The notes beneath the pieces are model-generated. The model worked only from the letters and a program-made list of their open reading frames with translations, was not told where the DNA came from and made no database searches. DNA of 59,102 nucleotides from Methanomicrobia archaeon (GTDB lineage Archaea > Halobacteriota > Bog-38 > Methanoflorentales > Methanoflorentaceae): NCBI GenBank assembly GCA_015660915.1, contig JACTTZ010000013.1, positions 1 to 59,102 of the forward strand, written 5' to 3'. Below, in pieces: positions 1 to 8,478 of this stretch; the first letter of the stretch is position 1; the number at the start of each line of letters is the position of its first letter. Made by a program: the position numbers and the translations under genes.

Positions 1-1223
1 AAGGCAAAGCGACCAGTTTCGTCTGTTTCATACACGACGACAGGCAGCGTGTCGGTGAGCTCACGGATGCGTTGTTCACTCTCGCGCAGTTTCTGTTCAG
101 CACGTTTCCGCTCGGTAATATCGACGGTGATACCGCGTAAGCCATCAACAGCACCGTCACGCATAATCGCCGTTGAGCGGATGGATGCTGGGAATGTACT
201 CCCGTCCTTCCGCAGTACGGTATACTCAACCCACTCCCAGGCAATTCCGTCCAATCTTTTTCGAAAGTTTTCACGTGCACGCACGTGGTCAGCGGGAATG
301 ATGACATCTTCTAACGTCAGCGGATTTTTGAGATCGTCTTCCGTATAACCAAGGCTTGTCATCCCTGTATGGTTTAGGAAGGTGAAGGTGCCGCCGACGT
401 CTGTTTCAAACACGATATCCGGAAGTGAGTCTGTGAGCTCACGGATGCGTCTCTCGCTCTCTTCCAGTTTCTGCTCGGCACGCTTCTGCTCAGTAACGTT
501 CAAGGCGATCCCGCGCATCCCTACCGGAACGCCCTCTCGAACGATCAGTGAAGCACGCACAGAGACCGGGAACGTACTCCCATCGCGCCGCAACCCCGGA
601 AGTCCTATCCATTCGGACGGCTCATCAATTACCGCGTGAGCGATGGTTTCGCGTATTTCTTCGTGTTTGTCGGGGGGGATGAAGTCATACAGCGTCATTC
701 CCCCTTCGACTTGTTCTGTTGTGTAGCCGAACTCATTCAGCCCCGCACGGTTGATAAACGTGATAGTTCCCGCCATATCCGTTTCAAATATCACCTCAGA
801 CAGCGACTCAGTGAGCTCACGGATGCGTCTTTCGCTCTCGCGCGCCTTTGCTTCCATTTTATGCTTATAAATCGCCATTTCAATCGCAGCTCTCAGCTCA
901 AGCTCATCAAACGGCTTAACAAGGAACCCGTAAGATGCCGTCGCTGCTGCCCGCTTAACAGTACCCGCGTCAGTATGCGCGGAGAGAAAGATGACCGGTA
1001 TATCAAAACGTTCTGTAATCTGCTGCGCCGCATCGATGCCGTCCATCTCCCCTTTAAGGACAATGTCCATTAACACCACATCGGGGCGCAATTCACCTGC
1101 CTGTGCTATCGCGTCTTCTCCCGTCGCCGCGATGCCGACGACGTCGTAGCCAGTGCCACGCAGCCGGGACTGGATATCCGTGGCGATAATAAACTCATCT
1201 TCTGCGAGAATTAGACGAACCAT
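1..1223 (-). CDS. Response-regulator/multi-PAS signalling protein, C-terminus off the left edge
   Basis: The reverse strand is open from 1223 to the left edge, so this is the N-terminal 407 residues of a longer protein. Residues 1-118 are a receiver domain: acidic pair in LAEDE, phospho-acceptor Asp in VLMDIVL, Lys in FLVKPFDE. Two complete PAS domains follow (about 130-245 and 255-370) and a third starts at the edge. Each PAS is introduced by the same linker, ERRIRELTDSLP-like, repeated three times. The ATG at 1223 has GGGG about 10 bases upstream; an in-frame ATG at 1238 is possible. Such archaeal proteins usually end in a histidine kinase or another output domain, which is not visible here. 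Confidence 0.85.
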   Translation of the reverse strand, partial: MVRLILAEDEFIIATDIQSRLRGTGYDVVGIAATGEDAIAQAGELRPDVVLMDIVLKGEMDGIDAAQQITERFDIPVIFLSAHTDAGTVKRAAATASYGFLVKPFDELELRAAIEMAIYKHKMEAKARESERRIRELTESLSEVIFETDMAGTITFINRAGLNEFGYTTEQVEGGMTLYDFIPPDKHEEIRETIAHAVIDEPSEWIGLPGLRRDGSTFPVSVRASLIVREGVPVGMRGIALNVTEQKRAEQKLEESERRIRELTDSLPDIVFETDVGGTFTFLNHTGMTSLGYTEDDLKNPLTLEDVIIPADHVRARENFRKRLDGIAWEWVEYTVLRKDGSTFPASIRSTAIMRDGAVDGLRGITVDITERKRAEQKLRESEQRIRELTDTLPVVVYETDETGRFA

Positions 1224-1289
1224 CGGATTATTCCCCATACAAAGTACGTTGCACGTACATAAAGCATCGTTTTTCGCATCGTCACGCTA

Positions 1290-1640
1290 TTTCTGGGGCG
1301 TTGCGCTCAGCACGGCAACCCCTCACAAGCACTGCATTTCATCTGCTCTTTAGAAAATTGACTTTCTGTCGCTTCTGCAAAAAACGACGGACTGGTTAAA
1401 GAAAGCTGCTCAAATCTTTTTAGAAGCAGACTGAAGGTAACATATCGAGAGCGACGAGGGATAACCTGCGCGCCTTTGTCAGTTTCGATTAATGGGCGCG
1501 TGGCGATTAGTTTGCCGTGCTCAGCGGTGGCATGCTTACCGGTTACGCCGCCGGGATGGTTTGAGGGCTGAAAAGGATCCTCTATTCTTCTTTCTTTTTA
1601 CCGCCGCCGAACAGTCGGGCCCAGATCCAACCTTAGCTAT
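1290..1640. repeat. Diverged long repeat, copy A (partner at 52165-52510)
   Basis: This stretch aligns in the same orientation with 52165-52510 over about 350 bases, with substitutions and small indels. Shared landmarks are CTCACAAGCACT, TTGACTTTCTG, AGCAGACTGAAGGTAACAT, CGAGAGCGACGAGG, TTTGCCGTGCTCAGCGGT and ATTCTTCTTTCTTTTT. On the reverse strand both copies carry the C-terminus of the same lost protein (RLFGGGKKKEE-stop here, RIFGGSKKKEE-stop in copy B), then about 240 noncoding bases, then the start of a Cdc6-like remnant reading LVRGCRA. It is a decayed duplicate of a gene-X/spacer/cdc6 locus. Confidence 0.75.
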
Positions 1641-1760
1641 AGGCAATCGCAGAGGTACAGGCTCAAGCTGCTTCTTTAGGTTTTTTACCGAGCGTGGGCT
1701 CTGAAATGTCTCTCTTTCGCGGTACGAGTAGCTCCTGTGCGACGTCCATCGTCTGCTGTA
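1583..1760 (-). pseudogene. C-terminal remnant of an unidentified protein (gene X, copy A)
   Basis: In one reverse frame the sequence reads VQQTMDVAQELLVPRKRD, then GKKPKEAA, two stops, and GWIWARLFGGGKKKEE followed by a TAG. The last segment is clearly related to the FWSRIFGGSKKKEE C-terminus at 52441-52510. The parent family is not recognised. The broken frame and the duplicate support a pseudogene. The region between 1760 and 2003 holds further open frames on both strands that I cannot assign. Confidence 0.45.
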
Positions 1761-2003
1761 CGAAGACCGATCCGCCGGTGCGTACTCTTGTTCGTCGCTA
1801 CGTTCGTCCGCGATCAGCGCCTGACCTTGCGCTTGAGCTGCACGGAAAAGCCCTGCGAGACCGGACACGTACCGGATTTCAAGGTGCCCGAGACCGTGGA
1901 GGGTGTGCTCAGCGTCGGCCGTGGCGGGCGAAGACGCCCGCTTCCTGAGCACGTCTACGATGTGCAGTTCTGGAAGGATTCCACGCCGTTTTTGACGCAC
2001 TAG

Positions 2004-2066
2004 TCAACGTGAAATGAAATGACAAAAGCCGTTCCGTTCTCTCTGCTCAAGTCGATGGTGCCTCCG
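2004..2066 (-). pseudogene. Histidine-kinase C-terminal (HATPase) remnant
   Basis: The reverse strand reads QLGGTIDLSRENGTAFVISF and then HVD-stop, which is the typical final strand and tail of a histidine-kinase ATPase domain. Nothing else of the kinase remains upstream. It abuts a forward-strand PAS fragment, so two unrelated gene ends have been joined. The assignment rests on this short motif only. Confidence 0.5.
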
Positions 2067-2125
2067 AGCTGACCGACTCGCTACCGGACACGGTATTTGA
2101 AACGGACCCCAGCGGCAAACCGCAA
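2058..2125 (+). pseudogene. PAS-domain start remnant
   Basis: The forward strand reads SELTDSLPDTVFETDPSGK, the same linker and first PAS strand that is repeated three times in the signalling protein at the left edge. It breaks off after about 20 residues. It is probably a scrap of a related PAS kinase left by recombination. Confidence 0.5.
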
Positions 2126-2149
2126 AGCCTCCTCAAGTTTAGAGCATCG

Positions 2150-2335
2150 ATGATATCTTGTGAGGGCACTCTTTACGAAGAGGTAGCGCCCTTCGTGAGC
2201 GCACACGCAGCCCAACGCGATGACGACGCCCGTTACACCCTAGGTCTACTCTCATGGTCTGGAAACATTTGTGAAGGCAAAGAACGCGCGCGGATTACAG
2301 AGGATGACTTCGGCAGGCGCAACGATCGGCGATAA
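2150..2335 (+). pseudogene. Orc1/Cdc6 replication-initiator remnant
   Basis: The 61-residue frame contains LYEEVAPFVSAHAAQRDDD followed by ARYTLGLL and ITEDDFGRR. It resembles the end of the AAA+ lid region of archaeal Orc1/Cdc6 proteins and the clearer remnant at 51724-52198 (KRNCDARYALDLLSTA and VTEDDVRRAQ). It has no AAA+ core and no winged-helix domain. It lies on the strand opposite to the Cdc6 trace inside repeat copy A, which implies inversion or a separate source. Confidence 0.6.
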
Positions 2336-2576
2336 GATGCTCGTATGATCTCACGGACATGAGCTCCCCGATATAGGTGGCACTCCACTGTTGGCGCAGT
2401 TGCAGGAAATCGAGCCCAAGATGATAACGATCACGGTCACACGCTATGCCAGTCTGCACTGCGCGCTGGGATCTCTGGTCTTGCAGGCGAATGTCGACGT
2501 CTTGAGACGGGTCGATCCGGCTGAGCTATTGAAGGTCGGAAGTACAACACCAAATGAACGACAACGTTCACGGTAA
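2335..2576 (+). pseudogene. Degenerate response-regulator remnant
   Basis: The frame from about 2391 aligns with the second half of the live receiver protein encoded at 4193-4570: ITVTRYASLHCALGSLVL against IMVTGYATLDSALQSLLL, and VDPAELLKVG against VDSDELLKVV. The DNA upstream (cgtatgatct...gacatg) also matches the 4330-4375 segment. The phospho-acceptor region is destroyed, so it is a non-functional duplicate. Confidence 0.65.
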
Positions 2577-3020
2577 CCGTCACAGCGACGGAGGACTTTG
2601 GAGGGCCGCTACCGCTGGAAGGCGTCACAGATATGGCGTCTTTTATCGTGTCACAGGCGGAGATGGTGTAGTGTATAAGGTTAGCATGTTGCAATGTTCC
2701 AATTTGTCTACAACGCAAGCTTCTTGCAGGTTTTGATCAAAATCGCGCACGGTGAACGTTGAGCGCATTCGCGGCGAGAAAGGCAGCTCACGCCCACAGC
2801 GGGCCTACTTCTCTCGATTTGGCGCGCAAGACGGGGATTGCCGCAGAACGCGCAAGGGTGAATCGGCGGGGCAGAAACAAATGGCAACCCGGGAGGTGAA
2901 TGTCGCTTCGTAAGGGCTGGCCAACAGCACGTTTGCGTGCGTCCTGGGTGCAAAATGACAAATGCTAAGTCAGATTATAGCGCGGGGTATAGGTAGTTAT
3001 TCCGCAGGACGGAAACTGAA
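2577..3020. other. Intergenic stretch without a convincing gene
   Basis: About 440 bases hold short open frames on both strands, none with a recognisable domain or ribosome-binding site. Near the right end an A/T-rich stretch (gattatag, gggtatagg) about 30-50 bases before the FilR1 gene could act as its promoter, but no box is clear. Confidence 0.4.
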
Positions 3021-3824
3021 ATGGACAAAAACGCGGACGTATACAAAAGTCTCCGCCTTGCTATTTGCTCTGAGCAACGGCGAGCCCTCCTCTTCTCCTT
3101 GATGGAACGGGAGAAACCGCTTGCCGATCTCAAGAAAGAGCTCAAAACGTCCTCTCCCGCGCTCGTCCACGCGTTGCGAGAGCTGGAGGGATACCATTTC
3201 GTTGGCCAAGATCGAACGAGAAAGTACGGACTGACCCCGATCGGCAGGAGCGCCGCGCGAAAAGTCATCGATTATTGCCGTATGATGGAGGTCTTGAAAA
3301 AGTACGACGCGTTCTGGTCCGAACACGACTTGCGCGGCATTCCGGATCAGGTCTTTGATCGGATCGGATCGCTGCGCGATGCAACACTCATCACCGGCAC
3401 CCCGCTCGATATCTTTAAGGCCATGCGTCGTTTTGTCGAGCTGCTCCAAGACAGCGCCACCGTAAGATTCGTGTCGTCGATCTATATTCCGAACATCGAC
3501 GCCATCGTGCTCGAGAAGTTTGCTTCCGAAGAGACGTCGATTGAACTCGTGCTCACCGATGCGGTCTTGCAGCACCTCATTGACGAGGCAGGGCAGCCGC
3601 GCTTGAAGGGGGTAGGTGGCAAGCGTCTGACGCTTCGCGTGCTGCACGACGACCCCAAACTCGTTACGGTCGTTACCGATCGTTTTATGGCGCTCGCCCT
3701 CTATCGTACAGATGACACATTTGACTATTCCTCGACGTTAACGAGCGAAAATCCAGAGGCGATTGCCTGGAGCCAACAACTGATTGATCATTATGTTTCG
3801 GTATCAGCAGAAGTCACTCTTTAA
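3021..3824 (+). CDS. Winged-helix transcriptional regulator, FilR1 (DUF1724) family
   Basis: This 267-residue protein has an N-terminal winged-helix DNA-binding domain (about 5-85; ALLFSLMEREKPLADLKKEL and a wing with LTPIGRSAARKVI) followed by the methanogen-type FilR1/DUF1724 sensor domain (about 100-260; SATVRFVSSIYIPNID and DRFMALALYRTDDTFD). Full length for the family. FilR1 proteins are archaeal regulators, best known from the FilI/FilR system of Methanothrix. Kinase and response-regulator remnants immediately downstream are consistent with such a circuit. Start at an ATG after ggacggaaactgaa. The ligand and targets cannot be read from sequence. Confidence 0.85.
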   Translation: MDKNADVYKSLRLAICSEQRRALLFSLMEREKPLADLKKELKTSSPALVHALRELEGYHFVGQDRTRKYGLTPIGRSAARKVIDYCRMMEVLKKYDAFWSEHDLRGIPDQVFDRIGSLRDATLITGTPLDIFKAMRRFVELLQDSATVRFVSSIYIPNIDAIVLEKFASEETSIELVLTDAVLQHLIDEAGQPRLKGVGGKRLTLRVLHDDPKLVTVVTDRFMALALYRTDDTFDYSSTLTSENPEAIAWSQQLIDHYVSVSAEVTL

Positions 3825-4227
3825 AAAGCCCACCTATAGCAGCCCGCCGGGGCGTGAAGGACAGATCGAGGGGGGACTGAGTCGTCAGACCGCAGTTATG
3901 GAAGACCGGGTGACCGAGCGGGACTGGAAGGTGAATGAGAGCGAGGAGCAATACAGCCCGCTTATGAACTGCCCACACCCGAGTGCATCGCTGCTCGATG
4001 ACCGGGCGAGCAAAATCGTCGAGTCGCTGCACGAAGAGCGAGGGGTCGAGTTGGGCTTGACCCTCTGTATGCGAATCGCAGAAGCACACGATGGACGAAT
4101 CGACGTGGCCAACACCGCCGGGAGTGGCGCTCGGCTCACCGTGCGGCTGCCCCTAATCGATGCGCCACCAATCAAAGAGGGGGGAGATATCCGTGGCACA
4201 CGCGACCATCCTAGTGGTCGACGATGA
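3784..4227 (+). pseudogene. Histidine-kinase remnant (PAS start joined to ATPase end)
   Basis: The frame joins a PAS-like opening (WKVNESEEQYSPLMN, about residues 48-62) almost directly to the last part of a kinase ATPase domain (RGVELGLTLCMRIAEAHDGR, then AGSGARLTVRLPL). The histidine phospho-acceptor region and the N box are absent, so an internal deletion has removed the catalytic centre. The end overlaps the start of the response regulator by 35 bases, as expected of a former kinase-regulator operon. Possibly still translated, but unlikely to be an active kinase. Confidence 0.65.
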
Positions 4228-4570
4228 CCAAATTATACTGCAAAGTTTCGCGCGTATCCTAAAAAAACGCGGCTACGACGTCGAAACGGCAGCAACCGGT
4301 CACGAGGCGATCGAAAGATGTAAGAAAGGCTCGTATGATCTGGCGCTCCTTGATATCAAGCTTCCTGACATGGATGGCACGCAGCTGCTAAAAGAGCTAA
4401 ACGCTGTCAGTGACACGATGATCAAGATCATGGTCACGGGCTACGCCACTCTGGACAGCGCCTTGCAGTCCCTGTTGCTCGAGGCAAGCGCGTACGTCAT
4501 TAAACCAGTTGACTCCGACGAGTTGCTGAAGGTCGTTGCAGAAGCGCTCAGCGAACGGCAGACCAGGTAG
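4193..4570 (+). CDS. Stand-alone receiver-domain response regulator
   Basis: A 125-residue single REC domain: acidic cluster VVDDD (residues 8-12), phospho-acceptor Asp in LALLDIKLPDMDG, the conserved Thr/Ala switch in MVTGYATLDSA and Lys in AYVIKPVD. No output domain is present, so it would act by protein-protein contact, as CheY-like archaeal regulators do. I prefer the GTG at 4193, preceded at a good distance by GAGGGGGGAGAT, over the ATG at 4160. It follows a broken kinase gene. A decayed copy lies at 2335-2576. Confidence 0.85.
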   Translation: MAHATILVVDDDQIILQSFARILKKRGYDVETAATGHEAIERCKKGSYDLALLDIKLPDMDGTQLLKELNAVSDTMIKIMVTGYATLDSALQSLLLEASAYVIKPVDSDELLKVVAEALSERQTR

Positions 4571-4571
4571 C

Positions 4572-4733
4572 TCAAGCGACTACTAACCTTGAAAGGTCAA
4601 CCGGCTCGTTCAAGCTGGCAATGAAGCCCCGGCTGGCAAACTCAAAATCCTGGGTATCATCCCAGCTCAGTTCGTTGAGCAGGGCTTTATTGGCTGCTTC
4701 GGTAAATCTTGTTGCGTCTTTCCAGTTTGGCAT
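4572..4733 (-). pseudogene. Alkylsulfatase N-terminal remnant
   Basis: A 53-codon reverse frame with a strong GAGGAG ribosome-binding site encodes TRFTEAANKALLNELSWDD followed by DFEFASRGFIASLNEP. This resembles the N-terminus of SdsA1/BDS1-type metallo-beta-lactamase alkylsulfatases (usually more than 600 residues). It stops right after that segment, so nearly the whole enzyme is missing. The intact translation start argues for a recent 3' deletion. Confidence 0.55.
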
Positions 4734-4789
4734 GATAAACTCCTCTTGGTTGTCTAAAAATACAAAGTCAGATCCAGGATTGTCGCCAG

Positions 4790-4905
4790 TTATTGCACCC
4801 TGCTGGTCTGACCTTCTACTAGCTTCAAGTTGTTACACAGTTCGACGTCGCTCGGCTTGATGTTGAGCAACTCGTTGACTCGAGCACCGGTGCGCCAGAG
4901 CCGTT
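4790..4905 (-). pseudogene. Tyrosine recombinase/integrase remnant
   Basis: The reverse strand reads LWRTGARVNELLNIKPSDVE followed by a stop about 16 residues later. This is the signature around the first catalytic Arg of phage-type tyrosine recombinases (TGxRxxELLxLxxxD). The rest of the catalytic domain is gone. It lies downstream, on the same strand, of the excisionase-like gene, the usual order in a mobile-element int/xis module. Confidence 0.6.
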
Positions 4906-5067
4906 ATTTTTTCGCGCGCGGCCCGTTCTGCGGCTATTCAGGAAGGGACGTCGCGCCATAAAAGCCCCCACTGGAACCGACGAGTGGAAACGCTTAAAGT
5001 GCTGCCATACGTAGCCTCCTCGTTTTGTTTGGCAATAAAGGCGTCCCGGCCTCGTTCTGCCACTGGC

Positions 5068-5274
5068 TCATAGATCATGCTCTTCAGCCTCGAGCATTTC
5101 CATCAAAGGCTTCTTCAGAATGAGCACGCGCCTTCCGACTCGCACAGCCGGCAAGTCCCCGGAGCGGACCATCCGATATGCAGTCGCCCGGCTTATGCCT
5201 ATGAGGTGTGCGGCGTGCTCGACCGATAACGTCAATGCCTTGTCTTTGTCGTGCTTGTCACGTTCTTGTGTCAT
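5068..5274 (-). CDS. Excisionase-like small DNA-binding protein (HTH_17/MerR type)
   Basis: A 68-residue protein with a charged N-terminus and a winged helix-turn-helix typical of excisionase and integrase-accessory proteins: LSVEHAAHLIGISRATAYRM, then GDLPAVRVGRRVLILKK. Start at the second of two close ATGs (5274), with AAGGA about 6 bases upstream; the frame is open further upstream but lacks such a signal. With the integrase remnant at 4790-4905 it probably belonged to an integrated element. Confidence 0.75.
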   Translation of the reverse strand: MTQERDKHDKDKALTLSVEHAAHLIGISRATAYRMVRSGDLPAVRVGRRVLILKKPLMEMLEAEEHDL

Positions 5275-5308
5275 GTTCATTCCTTCACAGACGAAAAGGC
5301 GCTGAGCT

Positions 5309-5318
5309 AAATATATAT
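5309..5318 (-). promoter_or_regulatory. TATA box of the excisionase-like gene
   Basis: The reverse strand reads ATATATATTT. A start site about 25 bases downstream would give a leader of roughly 14 bases containing the AAGGA ribosome-binding site. Confidence 0.5.
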
Positions 5319-5583
5319 GTCGTCCCTCTGTTGCGCTCAAAGAGCCCTGCGTCTTGACAGTGGTGCGTGGTGAGGTGAGCCACTGCATCCGCTGTCGTGC
5401 GAGATTCACGCGCGCTACTGCCAGTAACCTGCTGCTACCGTGGTTCTGCCGCGCCTTTGAGACCGACAAGCATCCTGGCTAGCAATAAACGCGACGCTTT
5501 TCAAGCTCGTTTGCTCAGACAACGTCGCCGGTTCAGACCGGAAAAACTAATTAGAACACGCGCAGTAATGGCGTGGGGATCCC

Positions 5584-6126
5584 ATGATCAAAAAAACTGC
5601 AATAATACTGATCGGTGTCGTCACGATTGTTTCAGTGCTGGCTGCGGGCTGCACCTTCAATGTAGGGACCACGACACCTTCTCCTTCTCCGACAAACACG
5701 TATGACAGCGCGAAAGGCTTCACGATTAAGTACCCCTCAGACTGGGTGAAGGATGAGCCAGCGAGTGGTCCTCTTGCAGTCCTTTTCGCCTTGCCAACAA
5801 ACAACGCTACAGAAAACCTAAACGTGCAAGTTCAAAACTTGTCTGCGGCAGACACACTCGGGAGCGTAACAGATGCGGTGACTTCGGGCGCACAGAACTA
5901 CTCCGACTTCAAGCAAATTGATGTAACAAACACAACGCTTGCGGGCAATCCAGCTTACAAAATCGTCTATACCGCTACGGTTAACGGGGATCAGCTGAAA
6001 CTGCTCCAGACTTGGACGGTGAAAAACGGTAAAGCCTATATAATAACATACAAAGCTGCCCCCAGCAACTACGATACCTACGCAAGCACGGCGCAGCAGA
6101 TGATCGACTCGTTCCAGATTAAGTAG
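5584..6126 (+). CDS. PsbP-like domain lipoprotein, copy 1
   Basis: A 180-residue exported lipoprotein. A short basic start and hydrophobic stretch end in the lipobox VLAAGC (Cys near residue 21), followed by a Ser/Thr/Pro-rich spacer. Residues about 38-180 form a PsbP-like domain: TYDSAKGFTIKYPSDW, LAGNPAYKIVYT, and the ending STAQQMIDSFQIK. It would be anchored on the outer face of the membrane; its ligand is unknown. The next gene is a clear tandem paralogue. An SD-like tggggat precedes the ATG. Confidence 0.8.
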   Translation: MIKKTAIILIGVVTIVSVLAAGCTFNVGTTTPSPSPTNTYDSAKGFTIKYPSDWVKDEPASGPLAVLFALPTNNATENLNVQVQNLSAADTLGSVTDAVTSGAQNYSDFKQIDVTNTTLAGNPAYKIVYTATVNGDQLKLLQTWTVKNGKAYIITYKAAPSNYDTYASTAQQMIDSFQIK

Positions 6127-6269
6127 CTCAGTCTGATTGCTATCAAAACCTACTCACGAAGCAGTAGCTTGATTTGAACTCAATATCCAGCTTGGATTAG
6201 GCGATTGCAGAACAGAAGTACATTTGTTGGATAAATCACAAAACGCGCAGTCATAGGGTGGTCGATTCG

Positions 6270-6812
6270 ATGAGCAAAAAAACTGTAGTTCTGCTGATCG
6301 GCATCATCATAAGTGTTTCAGTGCTCGCTGCGGGCTGCACCTTCAATCTGGGGAACCCAACCGCCCCTGCTTCTCCGACAAACACGTATGACAGCGCGAA
6401 AGGGTTCAGTATTAAGTACCCGCCAGACTGGACAAAGGACGAGCCAAAAAATGGAGCGATTTCGGTGCTTTTTGGGATGCCAACGAACAACGACACCGAG
6501 AATTTAAACGTGCAAGTGTGGAATCTCTCCGCAAACGAGACGCTTCAAAGTAGAACAGCTGTCTTACTTCCCGCTGTGCAAGGCTTTTCAGACTTTACGC
6601 AGATTGAGGCTGTAAATACGAATCTTGCGGGCAATCCGGCGTACAAGGTCGTGTATACGGCAAACATTGGCGGAGACCTCCTCAAGCTGACACAAATTTG
6701 GACGGTCAAAAACGGAAAGGAGTATATTATAACGTACAAGGCAGCTCCCAACAACTACGACACGTACGCAAGCACGGCGCAGCAGATGATCGACTCGTTT
6801 AATATCAAGTAG
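6270..6812 (+). CDS. PsbP-like domain lipoprotein, copy 2
   Basis: 180 residues, collinear with the preceding lipoprotein. Shared features are the lipobox VLAAGCTFN, the TYDSAKGF.IKYP opening of the PsbP-like domain, LAGNPAYK.VYTA and an almost identical end YDTYASTAQQMIDSF.IK. I start at the ATG at 6270, which has AGGGTGG about 8 bases upstream, rather than the GTG at 6258. The leaders of both genes share a motif around cgcgcagt(a/c)at, consistent with duplication including the regulatory region. Confidence 0.8.
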   Translation: MSKKTVVLLIGIIISVSVLAAGCTFNLGNPTAPASPTNTYDSAKGFSIKYPPDWTKDEPKNGAISVLFGMPTNNDTENLNVQVWNLSANETLQSRTAVLLPAVQGFSDFTQIEAVNTNLAGNPAYKVVYTANIGGDLLKLTQIWTVKNGKEYIITYKAAPNNYDTYASTAQQMIDSFNIK

Positions 6813-6956
6813 CGCAACAAGCGGGTGCTTCGACCTACGGCTGACACGTGCAACAGCCTCGAGAGATCGCGCGATGCTATGCGTAAGAGCGAATCCCACG
6901 ATGAAAAGGCATTGGGAATCCCCGAAGGACGTAGATGAAAGACGGAGACGAGTGAA

Positions 6957-7675
6957 TTGGCGAATCAATCAACAGATAGAACAGGTTGGATCGTGAGCTC
7001 AGCGGTGAGCCTGCTTGGGTTCTGGTCGGCGGTCTTGACGGCAGTCTTCGCCGCCGCGTTTTTGGGGGGTCGGCATCGCGACGCCCGTGCGAAACATCCC
7101 CTATCCCTATGTTGCCTCATTCATTCCCGTCGATTACCTATGGATGTATCCTGCATTTCTGGTGGCACCGACGTTCGTCGTCCTCGTGGCGTGCATCCGC
7201 TACTATGCAGCCGATGACAAGAAGCTATTCAGTCAGATAGGGTTGTCGTTCGCCGTGGTCTATGCGGCTGTGATCATGATCGACTACTTCATTCAGTGGA
7301 TCGTTATAGAACCGAGTATCTTGAGCGGGGAGACGGCGGGTCTCGCGCTTTTCACGCAGTATAATCCCCACGGGATCCTCGTCGCTCTTGAGAGTCTCGG
7401 CTACCTCGCGATGAACGGAGCTCTCCTCTATGTTGCCGCTGTGTTTGCTCGGGGGAAGACTCGAGCGCGCGCTACGATGGCTGTTCGTGGCAAGTTTTTT
7501 CGTGGCGGTCGGATCGTTTGTCGGCCTCTCTCTGCTGGGATATGGCATTGTCACGTTTGAAGTGACTATTATCGCGATAAACTGCATAGTGCTGATCGTT
7601 TCAGGTGCGTTGCTGAGCGTCGTGTTCAAGCGAGCGGGACAACAACGCGGTCGCAATCAGCGCGCTGCTGTGTAA
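6957..7675 (+). pseudogene. Multi-pass membrane protein broken by two frameshifts
   Basis: Three consecutive frames make one sensible protein of about 235 residues with six or so transmembrane helices: TGWIVSSAVSLLGFWSAVL in the first frame, YPYVASFIPVDYLWMYPAF to YNPHGILVALESLGYLAMN in the second, LERALRWLFVASFFVAVGSF onward in the third. The frame changes fall at or next to a G6 run (about 7065) and a G5 run (about 7453). The YNPHG...ALESLGYL pattern recalls DUF4386-like membrane proteins. Start taken at the TTG at 6957 behind ggagacgag. If the G-runs are sequencing errors, the gene is intact. Confidence 0.65.
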
Positions 7676-7720
7676 CGGCGACAGCGCCAGGTCAAACCGA
7701 AAAAAGCTAATACCAGCCCT

Positions 7721-7727
7721 TATAATT
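7721..7727 (+). promoter_or_regulatory. TATA box for the following lipoprotein
   Basis: TATAATT lies about 24 bases before the ATG at 7745, the spacing expected of a leaderless transcript beginning at that codon. Confidence 0.45.
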
Positions 7728-7744
7728 GTATGGCGATAAATTAT

Positions 7745-8266
7745 ATGGGCAAGAAATCCGTCGTTTTGTTAATAGGTGTCGTGCTGCTCGCTTCAGTGTT
7801 AATGGCGGGCTGTACGTTCAACGTAGGAACGTCGTCATCTAGCCCTTCAGCAACCCCTTCTGTGACAGCAACCCCTTCTGTGACCGTTGAACGCGTCACC
7901 CCCACAGCGCTTCCGTCATCCGCTGACCTGAGCACTTTTTGGGACAGCTGGATGAAAGACCAAGGCTTTATCGTGCTCGGGCCATTCGAAAAGCAGGTGG
8001 CAGACGATGGCAATGACGCATACAACGGCACGGTCTCCAGTTCCAATGGCCAGCATATCTACACCGCCTACATCGAAATGACCGGCACTGCCAAAGCGAC
8101 GGCAACGATGTACGAAGATTGGATCTCAACTGCGAAGGATCTGGGTTATGTCACGCAGCGAGAGAATGACACGTCTTGGGCGGGCTACGATTCACGCGCT
8201 GATTGGATCATGTATGTCAGGGAGGACACCGCCAACGGGTGGGTGATGCAGCTGTGGGAGATTTAG
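7745..8266 (+). CDS. Hypothetical lipoprotein
   Basis: 173 residues with a signal peptide ending in the lipobox VLMAGC, then a Ser/Thr/Pro spacer containing two repeats of ATPSVT, then an unrecognised globular domain (FWDSWMKDQGFIVLG near the start, NGWVMQLWEI at the end). The start of the signal peptide resembles the two PsbP-like lipoproteins, but the C-terminal domain differs. Start at the ATG at 7745 because of the TATA-box spacing; an in-frame ATG lies at 7730. Function unknown. Confidence 0.75.
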   Translation: MGKKSVVLLIGVVLLASVLMAGCTFNVGTSSSSPSATPSVTATPSVTVERVTPTALPSSADLSTFWDSWMKDQGFIVLGPFEKQVADDGNDAYNGTVSSSNGQHIYTAYIEMTGTAKATATMYEDWISTAKDLGYVTQRENDTSWAGYDSRADWIMYVREDTANGWVMQLWEI

Positions 8267-8478
8267 TGTGAGCCACTTTTCTCTGTCTCTTTGTGAATTC
8301 GAATCCTCAGAGTACGAGCCACTCTTGGGCGCCTGTTCGATACGTATCGAGTGTAGTTTGATCCTTTTGACCTCCTCGATCTGAGCTGTTTCTCTCGCAG
8401 GTTTGCTCGGTAGAAGCGCGAGCGGCTTCTCTCAACATAACGCAGGAGGCGCTTGAGGGCAACGAACGTGCAGGTAAC

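Noticed and set aside
49-1353. Several forward frames of 60-145 codons at the left end
   Set aside because: They are antisense to the continuous REC-PAS coding frame on the reverse strand, whose domains are unmistakable.
8285-8325. ttcgaatcc motif resembling a tRNA T-loop
   Set aside because: The five bases on each side cannot pair, and no acceptor or anticodon arm is near.
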